DNA of 64,000 nucleotides. It comes from JADFOI01 sp965218935 (GTDB lineage: Bacteria > Acidobacteriota > UBA6911 > RPQK01 > JADFOI01). Numbering within the stretch: position 1 is the stretch's first letter; each line of letters starts with the position of its first letter. Shown piece after piece: positions 17,815 through 26,549 of this stretch. The notes under the pieces were generated by a model. The model searched no databases. It was not told the DNA's origin and saw only the letters and a program-made list of their open reading frames with translations. Position numbers and translations under genes: made by a program. The stretch covers positions 620,001-684,000 of the forward strand of contig CBDCMH010000007.1 of assembly GCA_965218935.1 (NCBI GenBank), given 5' to 3'.

Positions 17815-18867
17815 ATGGATATCACTGAGTTGCTTCGATTTGCCGTTTCAGAGGAGGCTTCGGACATCCATGTCAGCAGCGGTGAGCCTCCCATCATGCG
17901 TATTCATGGAGACATGAAACGTTTGGATCACCCCGCGCTCACTGGGGACGATGTGCACAGGATGGTCTACGACATTATGGGGGATAAGCAGCGCAAGGAC
18001 TTCGAAGAATTGAACGAGCTGGATTTCTCATTCGAAATGGGAAACAACCGTTTTCGTGTCAACGCCTTTGTTCAGCGTCGCGGAAAATCGGCGGCCTTCC
18101 GTGTCATTCCCACTACCATTTTGTCCCTGGAGCAGTTGGGTCTACCCGCCATTCTCAAGAAGCTGTGCGATCATGAAAAGGGACTTATTCTGGTCACGGG
18201 TCCTACCGGTAGCGGAAAATCGACCACCCTGGCAGGGATGGTCGATTTCATTAACAACACCAGAGAAGGTCACATCATCACCATTGAAGATCCCATCGAA
18301 TTCGTGCACTCCTCCAAGAAATGTCTGGTCCAACAAAGGGAATTGGGGAATCATACCCATTCCTTCGCCAACGCGCTGCGCAGCGCATTCCGTGAGGATC
18401 CCGACTTTGTCCTGGTGGGTGAGATGCGTGATCTGGAGACCATCCAGTTGGCCGTCACGGCTGCTGAAACGGGTCACTTGGTCTTTGGAACACTTCACTC
18501 CTCCGGCGCTCCCCAGACGGTTGACCGCATCATCGACGTTTTTCCCTCTGCTCAGCAGTCCCAAATACGAACCCAGTTAGCAGAGTCTCTCCAAGCCATC
18601 ATCACCCAGACGTTGTGTAAAAAAGTGGGAGGGGGGCGTGTGGCCGCTTTGGAGATCATGGTGGGAACACCGCCGGTCCGCCATCTGATTCGGGAAGCAA
18701 AGGTCCATCAGCTCCCATCAGCTATGCAGACCGGAAAAAAAGACGGGATGCAGACCATGGACGCCGCTCTTATGGAATTAGTCACTCGAGGTCAAATCAG
18801 GAGAGAGGAAGCTCAGACCAAGAGTGAGAATCCAAATCTCTTCGATCCCGCAGCAGCGACTGCATAA
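17815..18867 (+). CDS. pilT: Type IV pilus retraction ATPase PilT
   Basis: 350 residues. The N-terminal PAS-like domain starts MDITELLRFAVSEEASDIHVSSGEPP. Walker A is GPTGSGKSTT, the Asp box IITIEDPIEFVH, Walker B FVLVGEMRD and the His box HLVFGTLHSSGAPQTVDRIID. The length is normal. The hexamer depolymerises pilin for twitching. It is first in a three-gene run with a PilT/PilU paralogue 10 bases downstream and a PilB/GspE-like ATPase after that. The ATG at 17815 fits the conserved N-terminus. Confidence 0.95.
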   Translation: MDITELLRFAVSEEASDIHVSSGEPPIMRIHGDMKRLDHPALTGDDVHRMVYDIMGDKQRKDFEELNELDFSFEMGNNRFRVNAFVQRRGKSAAFRVIPTTILSLEQLGLPAILKKLCDHEKGLILVTGPTGSGKSTTLAGMVDFINNTREGHIITIEDPIEFVHSSKKCLVQQRELGNHTHSFANALRSAFREDPDFVLVGEMRDLETIQLAVTAAETGHLVFGTLHSSGAPQTVDRIIDVFPSAQQSQIRTQLAESLQAIITQTLCKKVGGGRVAALEIMVGTPPVRHLIREAKVHQLPSAMQTGKKDGMQTMDAALMELVTRGQIRREEAQTKSENPNLFDPAAATA

Positions 18868-18877
18868 GGGGAAAATC

Positions 18878-20002
18878 ATGGAGATTCGTGAGTTTTTATC
18901 AGTGATGGTGGAGAAAGACGCCTCGGACGTCTACTTGACCGTAGGTCTTCCCCCCATGTATCGAATTGAAGGAACCATCTACCCTGTCGGTAATCAGGAG
19001 TTGACTCGGGAAGAGTTGGCAGTGCTTTGCCAGGCCATCATGGATGAAAGGCAAAAGAAGATGTTTGCCGATACCCGAGAGATGAACTTGGCCCTGGGCT
19101 ACGAAGACCTGGGCCGCTTTCGGGTCAATATCTTCCAGCAGCGAGGCAGTCCTGGGCTGGTCATCCGACAGATCAAATTTGAAATCATGAACGTTGACCA
19201 GCTCAACTTGCCTTTGATTCTCAACGACATCGTCATGAGTAAGCGCGGCCTGATTTTGGTGGTGGGCGCGACGGGCTGCGGTAAGTCCAGCACACTGGCC
19301 GCCATGATCGACTACCGAAACTCCACTTCGCCGGGTCATATCATCTCCATCGAGGATCCCGTGGAGTTTCTTCACACCCACAAGCAATGCGTCATCACGC
19401 AGCGGGAGGTCGGCTACGATACGGTCTCTTTCCAGGCCGCTTTGAAAAACACTTTGCGGCAGGCACCCGATGTAATTCTCATCGGTGAGATCCGTGATGC
19501 GGAAACGATGGAAGCCGCTATTGCCTTTTCCGAGACCGGTCATTTGTGTCTGGCCACACTGCACTCCAACAATGCCAGCCAGGCCATTGAACGCGTCATG
19601 AACTTCTTTGACGAAGAGCGACATCGGCAGATTTATCTGCAGCTTTCCTTAAATCTCAGGGCCATCCTCTCCCAGCGACTGGTCAAAACGATGGGCGGAA
19701 CGCGGCTCCCTGCCGTTGAGATTCTACTCGATACACCCCGAATCAAGGACATGATCAGAAAGGGACAGGTAGAGTTGCTCAAAGAGGCCATGGAACAGGG
19801 AGAACAGGAGGGGTGCCAGCTCTTTGACACGGCCGTCTTCAACCTTTACATGAATGGGCAAATCGATCTCGATTCGGCTCTGGCCAACGCCGACAGTGCC
19901 AATAACCTTCGCTTGCGCATCCAGGCCGCGGATTTGAAGCGGGGCAAAGGTGAGGAGAAGAAACCGCGCTTTCGTATCCGCAGCGATGTTGCGGGCCCTT
20001 AG
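18878..20002 (+). CDS. PilT/PilU-family ATPase
   Basis: Start set at the ATG 18878 because MEIREFLSVMVEKDASDVYLTVGLPP aligns with PilT/PilU N-termini; the frame is open further upstream but overlaps pilT. Walker A is GATGCGKSST, Walker B VILIGEIRD, and the His box HLCLATLHSNNASQAIERVMNFF. At 374 residues it has a C-terminal extension with charged tail GKGEEKKPRFRIRSD, as in PilU-type accessory retraction motors. An AGGGG-type ribosome site precedes the ATG. It is probably co-transcribed with pilT. Confidence 0.9.
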   Translation: MEIREFLSVMVEKDASDVYLTVGLPPMYRIEGTIYPVGNQELTREELAVLCQAIMDERQKKMFADTREMNLALGYEDLGRFRVNIFQQRGSPGLVIRQIKFEIMNVDQLNLPLILNDIVMSKRGLILVVGATGCGKSSTLAAMIDYRNSTSPGHIISIEDPVEFLHTHKQCVITQREVGYDTVSFQAALKNTLRQAPDVILIGEIRDAETMEAAIAFSETGHLCLATLHSNNASQAIERVMNFFDEERHRQIYLQLSLNLRAILSQRLVKTMGGTRLPAVEILLDTPRIKDMIRKGQVELLKEAMEQGEQEGCQLFDTAVFNLYMNGQIDLDSALANADSANNLRLRIQAADLKRGKGEEKKPRFRIRSDVAGP

Positions 20003-20133
20003 GTAGTATCTCGCTCAGGTGACTTCCGTCTCCTTGACCCAAATAAACGGAAAAAGCTACATTAGTTAAGGGTAAAACTGGCCACTAGGGTGTCTCTCAG
20101 AGGCCGCTCTTGACCGCCTCAGATCGTGCGGAC

Positions 20134-22503
20134 ATGTCTTTTCAATACGCTGAAAAAGGTGCTACCGATGTTAAGGAGTTAAAGGCCCAACTGGTCTATC
20201 GGCAGGCCCTTCAAGAAATCACCAATGAGATCAACTCGGCGATAACCTGGATTCGATTCTCATCGACCTCAAGGATCGTATCCTCTTTCTCTTCAAGGCC
20301 GACCGAATCGGCCGATAACCTGGATTCGATTCTCATCGACCTCAAGGATCGTATCCTCTTTCTCTTCAAGGCCGACCGAATTACCATCTACGTCATCGAT
20401 AACAACTCCAAGGAAGTCTTTTCACGATTCAAGGTCGGAACCGAGCTGAGTGAGATTCGAATTCCCATCAGTGCTTCCAGCATCGCCGGTTACACGGCCT
20501 TAACGGCGACAGTCCTCAATATCTCTGATGCCTACTCTGCAGAGGAGATCCAGGCCATCCATCCCGATCTGAAATTTGACAAAAGCTGGGATGTGAAAAG
20601 CGGCTACCGCACAGCTCAGGTCCTGGCAGCGCCCATCCAATTTGAAAGTAATATACTGGGCGTCTTGCAGCTCATCAATCGCAAGGACGGGTCCAGGTTC
20701 ACGCGCGATGACGAAACCTCGGCCGGGGAAATCGCTAAGATCCTGGCCATCGCCTTTCAAAACCAGCGACGACTCGCTCGTCGGCGTCCCACTCGCTTTG
20801 ACTATCTGACCAGCCAGGGCTTGGTGACCCAGGCAGAACTGGACAAAACCCTTGTCCAGGCACGGCAGACGGGACAGGATGTGGAACAGATCCTGTTGAA
20901 GAATCACAGGGTCCCCAAGGACCGCATAGGTACGGCTCTGAGCGAATTTTACAAATGTCGGTTTGTACAATTCGATGACAAGATCCAGATACCGGGCGCC
21001 CTGCTCCACAACTTGAAGAAAACCTACCTGCAGACCAATTACTGAGTCCCTCTGGGGAAAAATAAGGACGGCAGCGTCAGTGTCCTGATGGATGACGTCA
21101 ACCACCTGGCCAAACGGGACATGGCGCAGACCTTGCTCAAGACCACCCAGATCGAGTACTGCGTGGGCCTCAAAGAGGATATCCTCAAATTCATTGAATA
21201 CTTCTTTGGAGGCCCGAGCGACGAAGGCTCCATGGAAGACATTATGGCCGAGCTGGATACTGACACGTCAGCCGAGGTAGAGAGCGAGGAGGTTTCGGAA
21301 AGCGATAGCGCCATCGCCCAACTGGCCAACAAGATTATCAATGACGGCTATAACCAGCGGGTCTCGGATATTCACCTGGAACCCTATCCAGGCAGAAAAC
21401 CGATGGAGATCCGCTTTAGAGTTGACGGAACCTGTGCCCGTTACCAAACCGTTCCCTACCAGTTCAAAAGAGCCCTGGTGTCCAGAATCAAGATCATGTC
21501 CGATTTGGACATCACCGAGAGAAGGTTGCCCCAGGATGGGAAAATACAATTCAAGAAATACGGGGGGAGAGACATTGAGCTTCGCGTGGCCACACTACCC
21601 ACGGCCGGTGGAATGGAAGATGTGGTCATGCGTATTTTGGGTGGGGGAGACCCCATCTCGCTGGACAAGATGGGCTTCCTCGAGCGCAATAAGGAAGTGT
21701 TTGAAAAGATTATCCAGTTACCCTACGGAATCGTCTTGGTTGTGGGCCCGACAGGATCGGGTAAAACCACTACCTTGCACTCCGGATTGAAGTTTATCAA
21801 CACCCCCGAACGTAAGATCTGGACGGCCGAAGATCCGGTGGAAATCACCCAGGCCGGCCTTCGACAGGTTCAGGTGCAACCCAAGATTGGCTTTACCTTT
21901 GCTCGCGCCATGAGGGCCTTCCTGCGTGCTGATCCGGATGTGATCATGGTGGGGGAGATGCGTGACCAGGAAACCTGCGAGATCGGAATCGAGGCTTCTC
22001 TTACAGGACATATGGTTCTCAGTACCCTTCACACCAACAGTGCCCCGGAAACCATCATCCGATTGCTGGATATGGGTATGGATCCCTTCAACTTCGCTGA
22101 TGCTTTGCTCGGAATCATGGCTCAGCGTCTAGCCCGGACCCTGTGCGCCGAATGTAAGGAGGCCTACCACCCCACTCAGGATGAGTTTCAGGCTTTAGCT
22201 ACCGAGTACGGGGCGGAGGAGTTCGAGCAAACCGGTATCAAGTACACCAAGGACCTGACTCTCCAGCGTCCGGTCGGTTGCGGCAAGTGTAACGATAGTG
22301 GTTATGTCGGCCGTATGGCCGTTCACGAGCTGTTGGAAGGGACCGATGAAATCAAACACTTGATCCAGCTGAAGAGCAACATGGCGGAGATTCGAGATCA
22401 GGCCAGATCGGATGGAATGACGACTCTCAAACAGGACGGTATCCTCAAGGTGTTCATGGGTCTGACCGACATTCGCCAGATCCGTGCCGTTTGCATGAAG
22501 TAA
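20134..22503 (+). pseudogene. PilB/GspE-type ATPase with GAF domain, interrupted by an in-frame TGA
   Basis: Two open frames, 20110-21045 and 21088-22503, are in the same phase and separated by one TGA at 21043-21045. Reading through gives LQTNY-stop-VPLGKNKDGSVSVLMDDVNHLAK, a continuous secretion-ATPase N-domain; TGG (Trp) is the likely ancestor. Order: GAF (about 60-215), MshEN-like domain, then the ATPase with SDIHLEPYPG, Walker A GPTGSGKTTT, Walker B VIMVGEMRDQ, His box LSTLHTNSAPETI and a zinc C4 motif (CAEC...CGKC). A 73-bp duplication also sits at 20236-20380. The ATG at 20134 is preferred over TTG 20110. The ATPase half, or a downstream restart at ATG 21088, may still be made. A sequencing error is not excluded. 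Confidence 0.85.
20236..20380 (+). repeat. 73-bp tandem duplication inside the PilB/GspE-like gene
   Basis: The stretch starting GATAACCTGGATTCG recurs at 20241 and 20314, identical through GCCGACCGAAT. The first copy lacks one C of TCGGCC, so the net insertion is 72 bases and the frame is restored. The first copy is therefore read out of phase (about AITWIRFSSTSRIVSSFSS), while the second gives the expected ADNLDSILIDLKDRILFLFK entering the GAF domain. Confidence 0.9.
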
Positions 22504-22533
22504 GGCATTTCCCGTAAGACCTTTTTTCCCAAC

Positions 22534-22902
22534 TCAATAGTTGAGCATCCCACGAACGATGGTCTGCAGATCGAGTTCGAAATCCAATTCCACGGGAGTC
22601 GCTTCGTCGATGGATTGGATGAACTCGAACAGAGTATCCAGATCGCCTCTCTCCTTTCTCCACAGGTAAGCGTTGATGCAAATCTCCACAATGTCACGGC
22701 GGGAATTGGAGCATTTCTCCTCAAGGCGATCCAGAAGTTCGCGAAACTCGGCCACAGTGGGGTGATCGGAAGGCAGCTGCGTCCCCGCATTGACCACGGC
22801 CAACTCCCATTCCGGGGACATCTCAACCGCGGGCTGGGTCAAGCTCCAGAGGATGATCACCGGGAACAAAAGAGCTGTTGCGCAAATAAATAGGATTTTC
22901 AT
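22534..22902 (-). CDS. Small exported protein of unknown function
   Basis: Start set at ATG 22902, preceded by CAGAGGCACTCGAC, giving MKILFICATALLFPVIILWS as a signal peptide or anchor and a 122-residue protein. The mature part is acidic and helical (EFRELLDRLEEKCSNSRRDIVEICINAYLWRKERGDLDTLFEFIQSIDE). It has two Cys and matches no family I recognise. It is convergent with the PilB-like gene and divergent from the pilin gene, so a link to type IV pili is possible but only positional. Confidence 0.6.
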   Translation of the reverse strand: MKILFICATALLFPVIILWSLTQPAVEMSPEWELAVVNAGTQLPSDHPTVAEFRELLDRLEEKCSNSRRDIVEICINAYLWRKERGDLDTLFEFIQSIDEATPVELDFELDLQTIVRGMLNY

Positions 22903-23100
22903 GTCGAGTGCCTCTGAAAGCGTAGCATTCCCTAAAACACCGATCAATGCAATGCCCTGAACAGCCTTTTTTGACAAAATCCGCCACTTCCAACTATCCG
23001 GGAGCGTCACCGATCCGCCTTCCGGCAGGGACAAACAGGCATCAGGATGGAGTATTTAAGTTATTGATATCCATCCACTTAACAAACTTGCTATCTCTTT

Positions 23101-23116
23101 TGGCACGATTTGTGCT
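23101..23116 (+). promoter_or_regulatory. Sigma-54 -24/-12 promoter for the pilin gene
   Basis: TGGCACGATTTGTGCT matches the sigma-54 consensus TGGCACG-N4-TTGCW at all but one position, with GG (23102-23103) and GC (23114-23115) separated by the required 10 bases. It lies about 130 bases before the pilin start. The stretch 22903-23237 contains no other supported feature. PilR/PilS-driven sigma-54 control of pilA is well established in several phyla. Confidence 0.75.
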
Positions 23117-23246
23117 GTCTATTTCGGTGTTGGCTCCGGCAGGAATGCTGCCAGTGCCGAAATGAGGCCGGAAGATGCGGGAGATTCAATCAGCCGCGCC
23201 CTATCCAAGGCGCCATAATGTTAGACTGAAATAAGAGGTGAAAGCT

Positions 23247-23714
23247 TTGAGTGGCAACAGAAAAATAGCTACGGGTCCTTCATCCTGGAGCTGTCGGAGT
23301 CCGGGTTTTTCTCTTATCGAACTGCTGATCGTGATTGCCGTGATCGGCATCATTGCCTCTTTGACCATTCCCAACCTTGTGGAGTCCAAAAAGGCGGCCA
23401 ACGAAAAGACAGCGATCACTTACATGCGAAGCTGGACCAGCGCTCAAGAGCTCTATTACACGAGATATGGAGTCTATGCTGACGCCGACAATCAGCTTTT
23501 TAATGCAGGTTTCATCGACTTCCGTGGCTCCGCCGATGCTTTTGGCTACAACTTCAGCATTGATAACGGATCCAATTCCCTCTATAGCTGGTGGGGGACT
23601 GGAGGACCGGACGTTCCGGGAGAAACCGGAGACCGATGGTTTTTTATTGATCATACAGGTGTCATCCGCTGGGCCACGGGTGGAAACGCCGACAGCAGCT
23701 CTCCTCCCCTTTAA
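23247..23714 (+). CDS. Type IV pilin-like protein
   Basis: A class III signal SPG-FSLIELLIVIAVIGIIASLTIPNL with Gly-1, Phe+1 and Glu+5 marks a prepilin processed by PilD. The globular part is about 115 residues with aromatic turns (YSWWGTGGPDVPGETGDRWFFID), as in short pseudopilin/PilA-like proteins of delta-type bacteria. The frame opens at a GTG at 23238, but the AGAGGTG ribosome site (23234-23240) is spaced correctly for the TTG at 23247, so TTG is preferred. Its sigma-54 promoter and the nearby pilT/pilB genes support a role as a major or minor pilin. Confidence 0.85.
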   Translation: MSGNRKIATGPSSWSCRSPGFSLIELLIVIAVIGIIASLTIPNLVESKKAANEKTAITYMRSWTSAQELYYTRYGVYADADNQLFNAGFIDFRGSADAFGYNFSIDNGSNSLYSWWGTGGPDVPGETGDRWFFIDHTGVIRWATGGNADSSSPPL

Positions 23715-23814
23715 CCAGCACCACGGCTCTTGTCCTTCACAGCTATCCAGGATTCTCTACAAGTCCCTTACCCTTAACTTCCTGTCGCTACGCTTAATTT
23801 CGTAGACTAAAGTT

Positions 23815-24756
23815 ATGGGTGAGTGGTTGCAATCCGTTATCGGTCTACAGGCAGAAACCCAAAGCAAGGTCATCGCTTCACTGGCGATTATCGCCGTAAT
23901 CATGATTTTGCGCGGGTTGGTGGCCTGGATCATCGCTCGGCGAAGCGAAGACGTACGCTTTCGTTACCATGCCCGCAAGGTCAGCGCCTATGTTTCGGCT
24001 GGCTTGACTCTGCTCCTTCTGGGGCGCATCTGGTTTACCGGCTTTCAGGATATCGGCACCTTTCTGGGTCTGGTTTCAGCAGGTTTGGCCATCGCTTTAA
24101 AGGATTTGGTGGCCAGTGTGGCCGGCTGGATGTACCTGCTCTGGCGGCGTCCATTCGAGGTGGGCGACCGGATTCAAATTGGGGAGCACGCAGGTGATGT
24201 CATCGACATCAGGCTCTTTCGCTTCACTTTAATAGAAATCGGGAATTGGGTGGATGCGGATCAGAGCACGGGTCGCGTTATTCTCGTTCCCAACAGCCGA
24301 ATTCTCATCGAGGTGATCGCTAACTACAGCAAGGGTTTTCAGTACATTTGGAATGAGATTCCCGTGCTGGTCACCTTCGAAAGCAACTGGCCCAAGGCCA
24401 AAGCCATCCTCCAGAAGATCGTCGATGACCATTCGGCTCATCTGAGTGAATCCGCTATGCAGTCCGTTCGAAAAGCGGCCCAGAGGGCCATGATCATATA
24501 CTCAACACTGACCCCTAAGGTGTGGACCAGCGTAGGTGATTCCGGGGTATTTCTCACCATCCGTTATCTGTGTGATCCCAGAAAACGCCGTGGCTCCGCA
24601 GAAGCGATATGGGAGGATATCTTAACTGAGTTTGGAAAATGTGATGACATTGATTTTGCCTACCCGACAGTTCGCCGCTACATGAACCTGGAGGAAGGAA
24701 AGAGTGGAGCCAAAGGATTTGTTCCTGCTTTACCCGTACAGCAGGAGTTTAAATAG
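23815..24756 (+). CDS. MscS-family mechanosensitive channel
   Basis: 313 residues: three hydrophobic helices (about 18-40, 58-78, 85-110), the pore-lining GLVSAGLAIALKDLVASVAGW typical of MscS TM3, then the beta domain RRPFEVGDRIQIGEHAGDVIDIRLFRFTLIE and the NSRILIEVIANYS stretch. It releases small solutes on hypo-osmotic shock. The C-terminal part (about 180-313) is longer than in E. coli MscS. The weak site before the ATG suggests modest translation. Confidence 0.9.
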   Translation: MGEWLQSVIGLQAETQSKVIASLAIIAVIMILRGLVAWIIARRSEDVRFRYHARKVSAYVSAGLTLLLLGRIWFTGFQDIGTFLGLVSAGLAIALKDLVASVAGWMYLLWRRPFEVGDRIQIGEHAGDVIDIRLFRFTLIEIGNWVDADQSTGRVILVPNSRILIEVIANYSKGFQYIWNEIPVLVTFESNWPKAKAILQKIVDDHSAHLSESAMQSVRKAAQRAMIIYSTLTPKVWTSVGDSGVFLTIRYLCDPRKRRGSAEAIWEDILTEFGKCDDIDFAYPTVRRYMNLEEGKSGAKGFVPALPVQQEFK

Positions 24757-24853
24757 ACAGGCCCTTCTCTCTATAAGAGCTAAGTAACTTGCTCAATTGC
24801 ACTTACCCAAGAATATTCCGTATCATAGTTATATCAGTGAATGTATGGATTCT

Positions 24854-25032
24854 AGCCGGGATTATGAACAGATTTTCTACTGCAGTGCCGCAATCATCCA
24901 CGCTGACTGCGTTGTGCTTCCTTGGGCTCCTCGGCGTACTGCATGAGTGCGCCTGTGGGGCCCGTCGTTGCACGCCTTGTCATCGTGGCGCTTACGGCAC
25001 TTCATCACGAAAACCTATGCATAATCCCGGCT
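24854..25032 (-). repeat. MITE-like repeat A, copy 2
   Basis: 179 bp, opposite orientation to copy 1, with inverted termini AGCCGGGATTATG at 24854 and CATAATCCCGGCT ending at 25032. CTAG flanks both ends in a symmetric way. The interior is more diverged than in copies 1 and 3 but keeps CTGACTGCGTT and GGCGTACTGCA. Confidence 0.8.
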
Positions 25033-25067
25033 AGTGAGGAACTGCCGCCAAGAAAGGAGAAAGTCCA

Positions 25068-25643
25068 GTGGATGCGACACTTAAAATTACCTTAGCCGCC
25101 ATCATCATGCAGTTCCTGTTTCTTCTTATCTTGAGGATCGCCGCCGGCTTGCTCCCGGCCACCTACCATCTCCTGCGACCCATGACACTGTTCTCGGTGA
25201 TGACTCTGGCACTACTGGTCCTTTCTGAGGGCATTCTGGGGGAGTTCCAAATGGGCAGCCTTGCCATTGCGGGCATCCAGATGTCTCTGGCCCTTTTTAT
25301 GCTGTTTGTTGCCGATACGGCTTTCCTCACCTATCTTTTGGCCGACACGGGGGGAAGCCGAGAAAGTCCCTTTACCTCACTGCTGCTGATGCTGCCGGTG
25401 TTGGCCATCTTGCTCAAGCAGCCTGTTTATCCTCAGGTTTCCAGCTACGTGGGATTGGTCGTCGTAGCGCTTTCGGTGGGTATGATGACCACACGCGCAG
25501 AAGAGGAAGTCTTTTCCCCGGAGGATTCCGCCTATGGTGGACGAGATGCCGAGGTCCAACGTCGAGAGTCATGGATCTATTGGGGCGTAAGCGTTGCTTC
25601 CCTGGCCCTGGTCATGGTGGTTGCCTGGTTCCCTCAGATCTGA
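25068..25643 (+). CDS. Polytopic membrane protein of unknown function
   Basis: Begins with GTG preceded by AAAGGAGA at a good distance. 191 residues with about six hydrophobic segments (roughly 4-27, 38-60, 64-88, 102-120, 124-142, 168-188) and one charged loop (about 145-165, EEEVFSPEDSAYGGRDAEVQRRES). No family signature is recognised. It lies between a repeat A copy and a repeat-rich pseudogene region, so no operon partner is visible. Confidence 0.7.
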   Translation: MDATLKITLAAIIMQFLFLLILRIAAGLLPATYHLLRPMTLFSVMTLALLVLSEGILGEFQMGSLAIAGIQMSLALFMLFVADTAFLTYLLADTGGSRESPFTSLLLMLPVLAILLKQPVYPQVSSYVGLVVVALSVGMMTTRAEEEVFSPEDSAYGGRDAEVQRRESWIYWGVSVASLALVMVVAWFPQI

Positions 25644-25759
25644 TCCGGGGTCGTCCTTTCGTGCGCTCCCAGCCGACTGTGTTCCCTTTTCCCCCAGTCC
25701 TTCAATGTAAAGACCTGCCGATATTTCGAATTACGGTCCGGCAGGCTTATGAAAGTGCA

Positions 25760-25908
25760 GAATGTGGGAGGCACCTCAGGTGCCGAATCCGAGACCGAAC
25801 GGACCCTCGAACAGCTAACGACTCCGGAGCCCTGAAAGGGCGACAGGGAATAGCCCAGGGCTTTAGCCCTGGATTTCAGGGAACGCTCCGGAAGAGCCCT
25901 GTAAGGGC
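25760..25908. repeat. Cluster of short palindromic repeats (families C and D)
   Basis: 25760-25792 carries the palindrome GGCACCTCAGGTGCC within a 33-base block found again, inverted, at 42825-42858. Downstream are three further palindromes: GCCCTGAAAGGGC (25829), CCAGGGCTTTAGCCCTGG (25855) and GCCCTGTAAGGGC (25896). The GCCCTGAAAGGGC type is common between genes in several environmental phyla. No protein is supported in 25644-25969, although one frame is open. Confidence 0.65.
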
Positions 25909-25969
25909 GGCACGGCTCAGCCACTCGTGCCAGCCACCGGCTCTGCCCCTACGAAAATCGCAGCCTTTT

Positions 25970-26245
25970 GAGGAAGCAGTCTGGCCGAACAGCAGAGAGA
26001 TCTTCTATCGGAATGGGAACAAGATGATAGCGGTTGATATCACCACCGAACCAACCTTTACTAGGGGGACACCCAAATTCCTCTTCGAAGGAGAGTAGTT
26101 CAGTTATGGGCCTCGTGCAGAATATGACGTCACTCCAGGTGGCCAGAAGTTTCTGATGGTCAAGACTGGTGAGCTAAAGGTCACTGAGCTAAACGTCGTC
26201 CTCAACTGGTTTGAAGAACTCAAACGCCTGGTGCCTACCAACTGA
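25970..26245 (+). pseudogene. C-terminal fragment of a PD40/TolB-type propeller protein
   Basis: Translation in one frame reads NSREIFYRNGNKMIAVDI, then a TAG at 26096-26098, then VTPGGQKFLMVK and finally LNVVLNWFEELKRLVPTN before TGA. The last motif is the standard ending of WD40-like propellers fused to Ser/Thr kinases in Acidobacteria and relatives. Only the last propeller blade is left, it has no start, and it is stopped internally, so it is a dead fragment. Palindromic repeats replace the upstream part. Confidence 0.8.
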
Positions 26246-26350
26246 TCTAGACCTACCTACCGTAAGGAATCAGAACCCATAAAAGGTGGCACAAATCTGC
26301 TACAAATCTGGGCTCTATTCGGGCTCTAATTTTTGAAGGGACGCTGGAAA

Positions 26351-26428
26351 TGGCGTCCCCAACGGGATTTGAACCCGTGTTGCCGCCTTGAAAGGGCGGT
26401 GTCCTGGGCCAGGCTAGACGATGGGGAC
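26351..26428 (-). tRNA. tRNA-Glu (anticodon TTC), CCA encoded
   Basis: On the minus strand a cloverleaf forms: acceptor GTCCCCA paired with TGGGGAC followed by G and CCA, anticodon stem CCGCC/GGCGG around loop CTTTCAA (anticodon TTC), and T-loop GGTTCAAAT. The whole resembles the E. coli tRNA-Glu. The 3' CCA is encoded at 26351-26353. Confidence 0.97.
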
Positions 26429-26549
26429 ACTGCAAACAAGGCGGGAATTCTAGCACGTGCCTGCTGAGCTTGTCCACAGGATGGAAGGCACCACAACATC
26501 CCCTCCATGACTCAATTTTGTCACCCATCTGAAGACAATAGAGCACATC

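Noticed and set aside
20134..22503. UGA recoded as a sense codon (Trp or Sec)
   Set aside because: Several intact genes in the window (for example bshA and the GH3 gene) end in TGA with the family's normal length, and no SECIS-like structure was evident after 21045.
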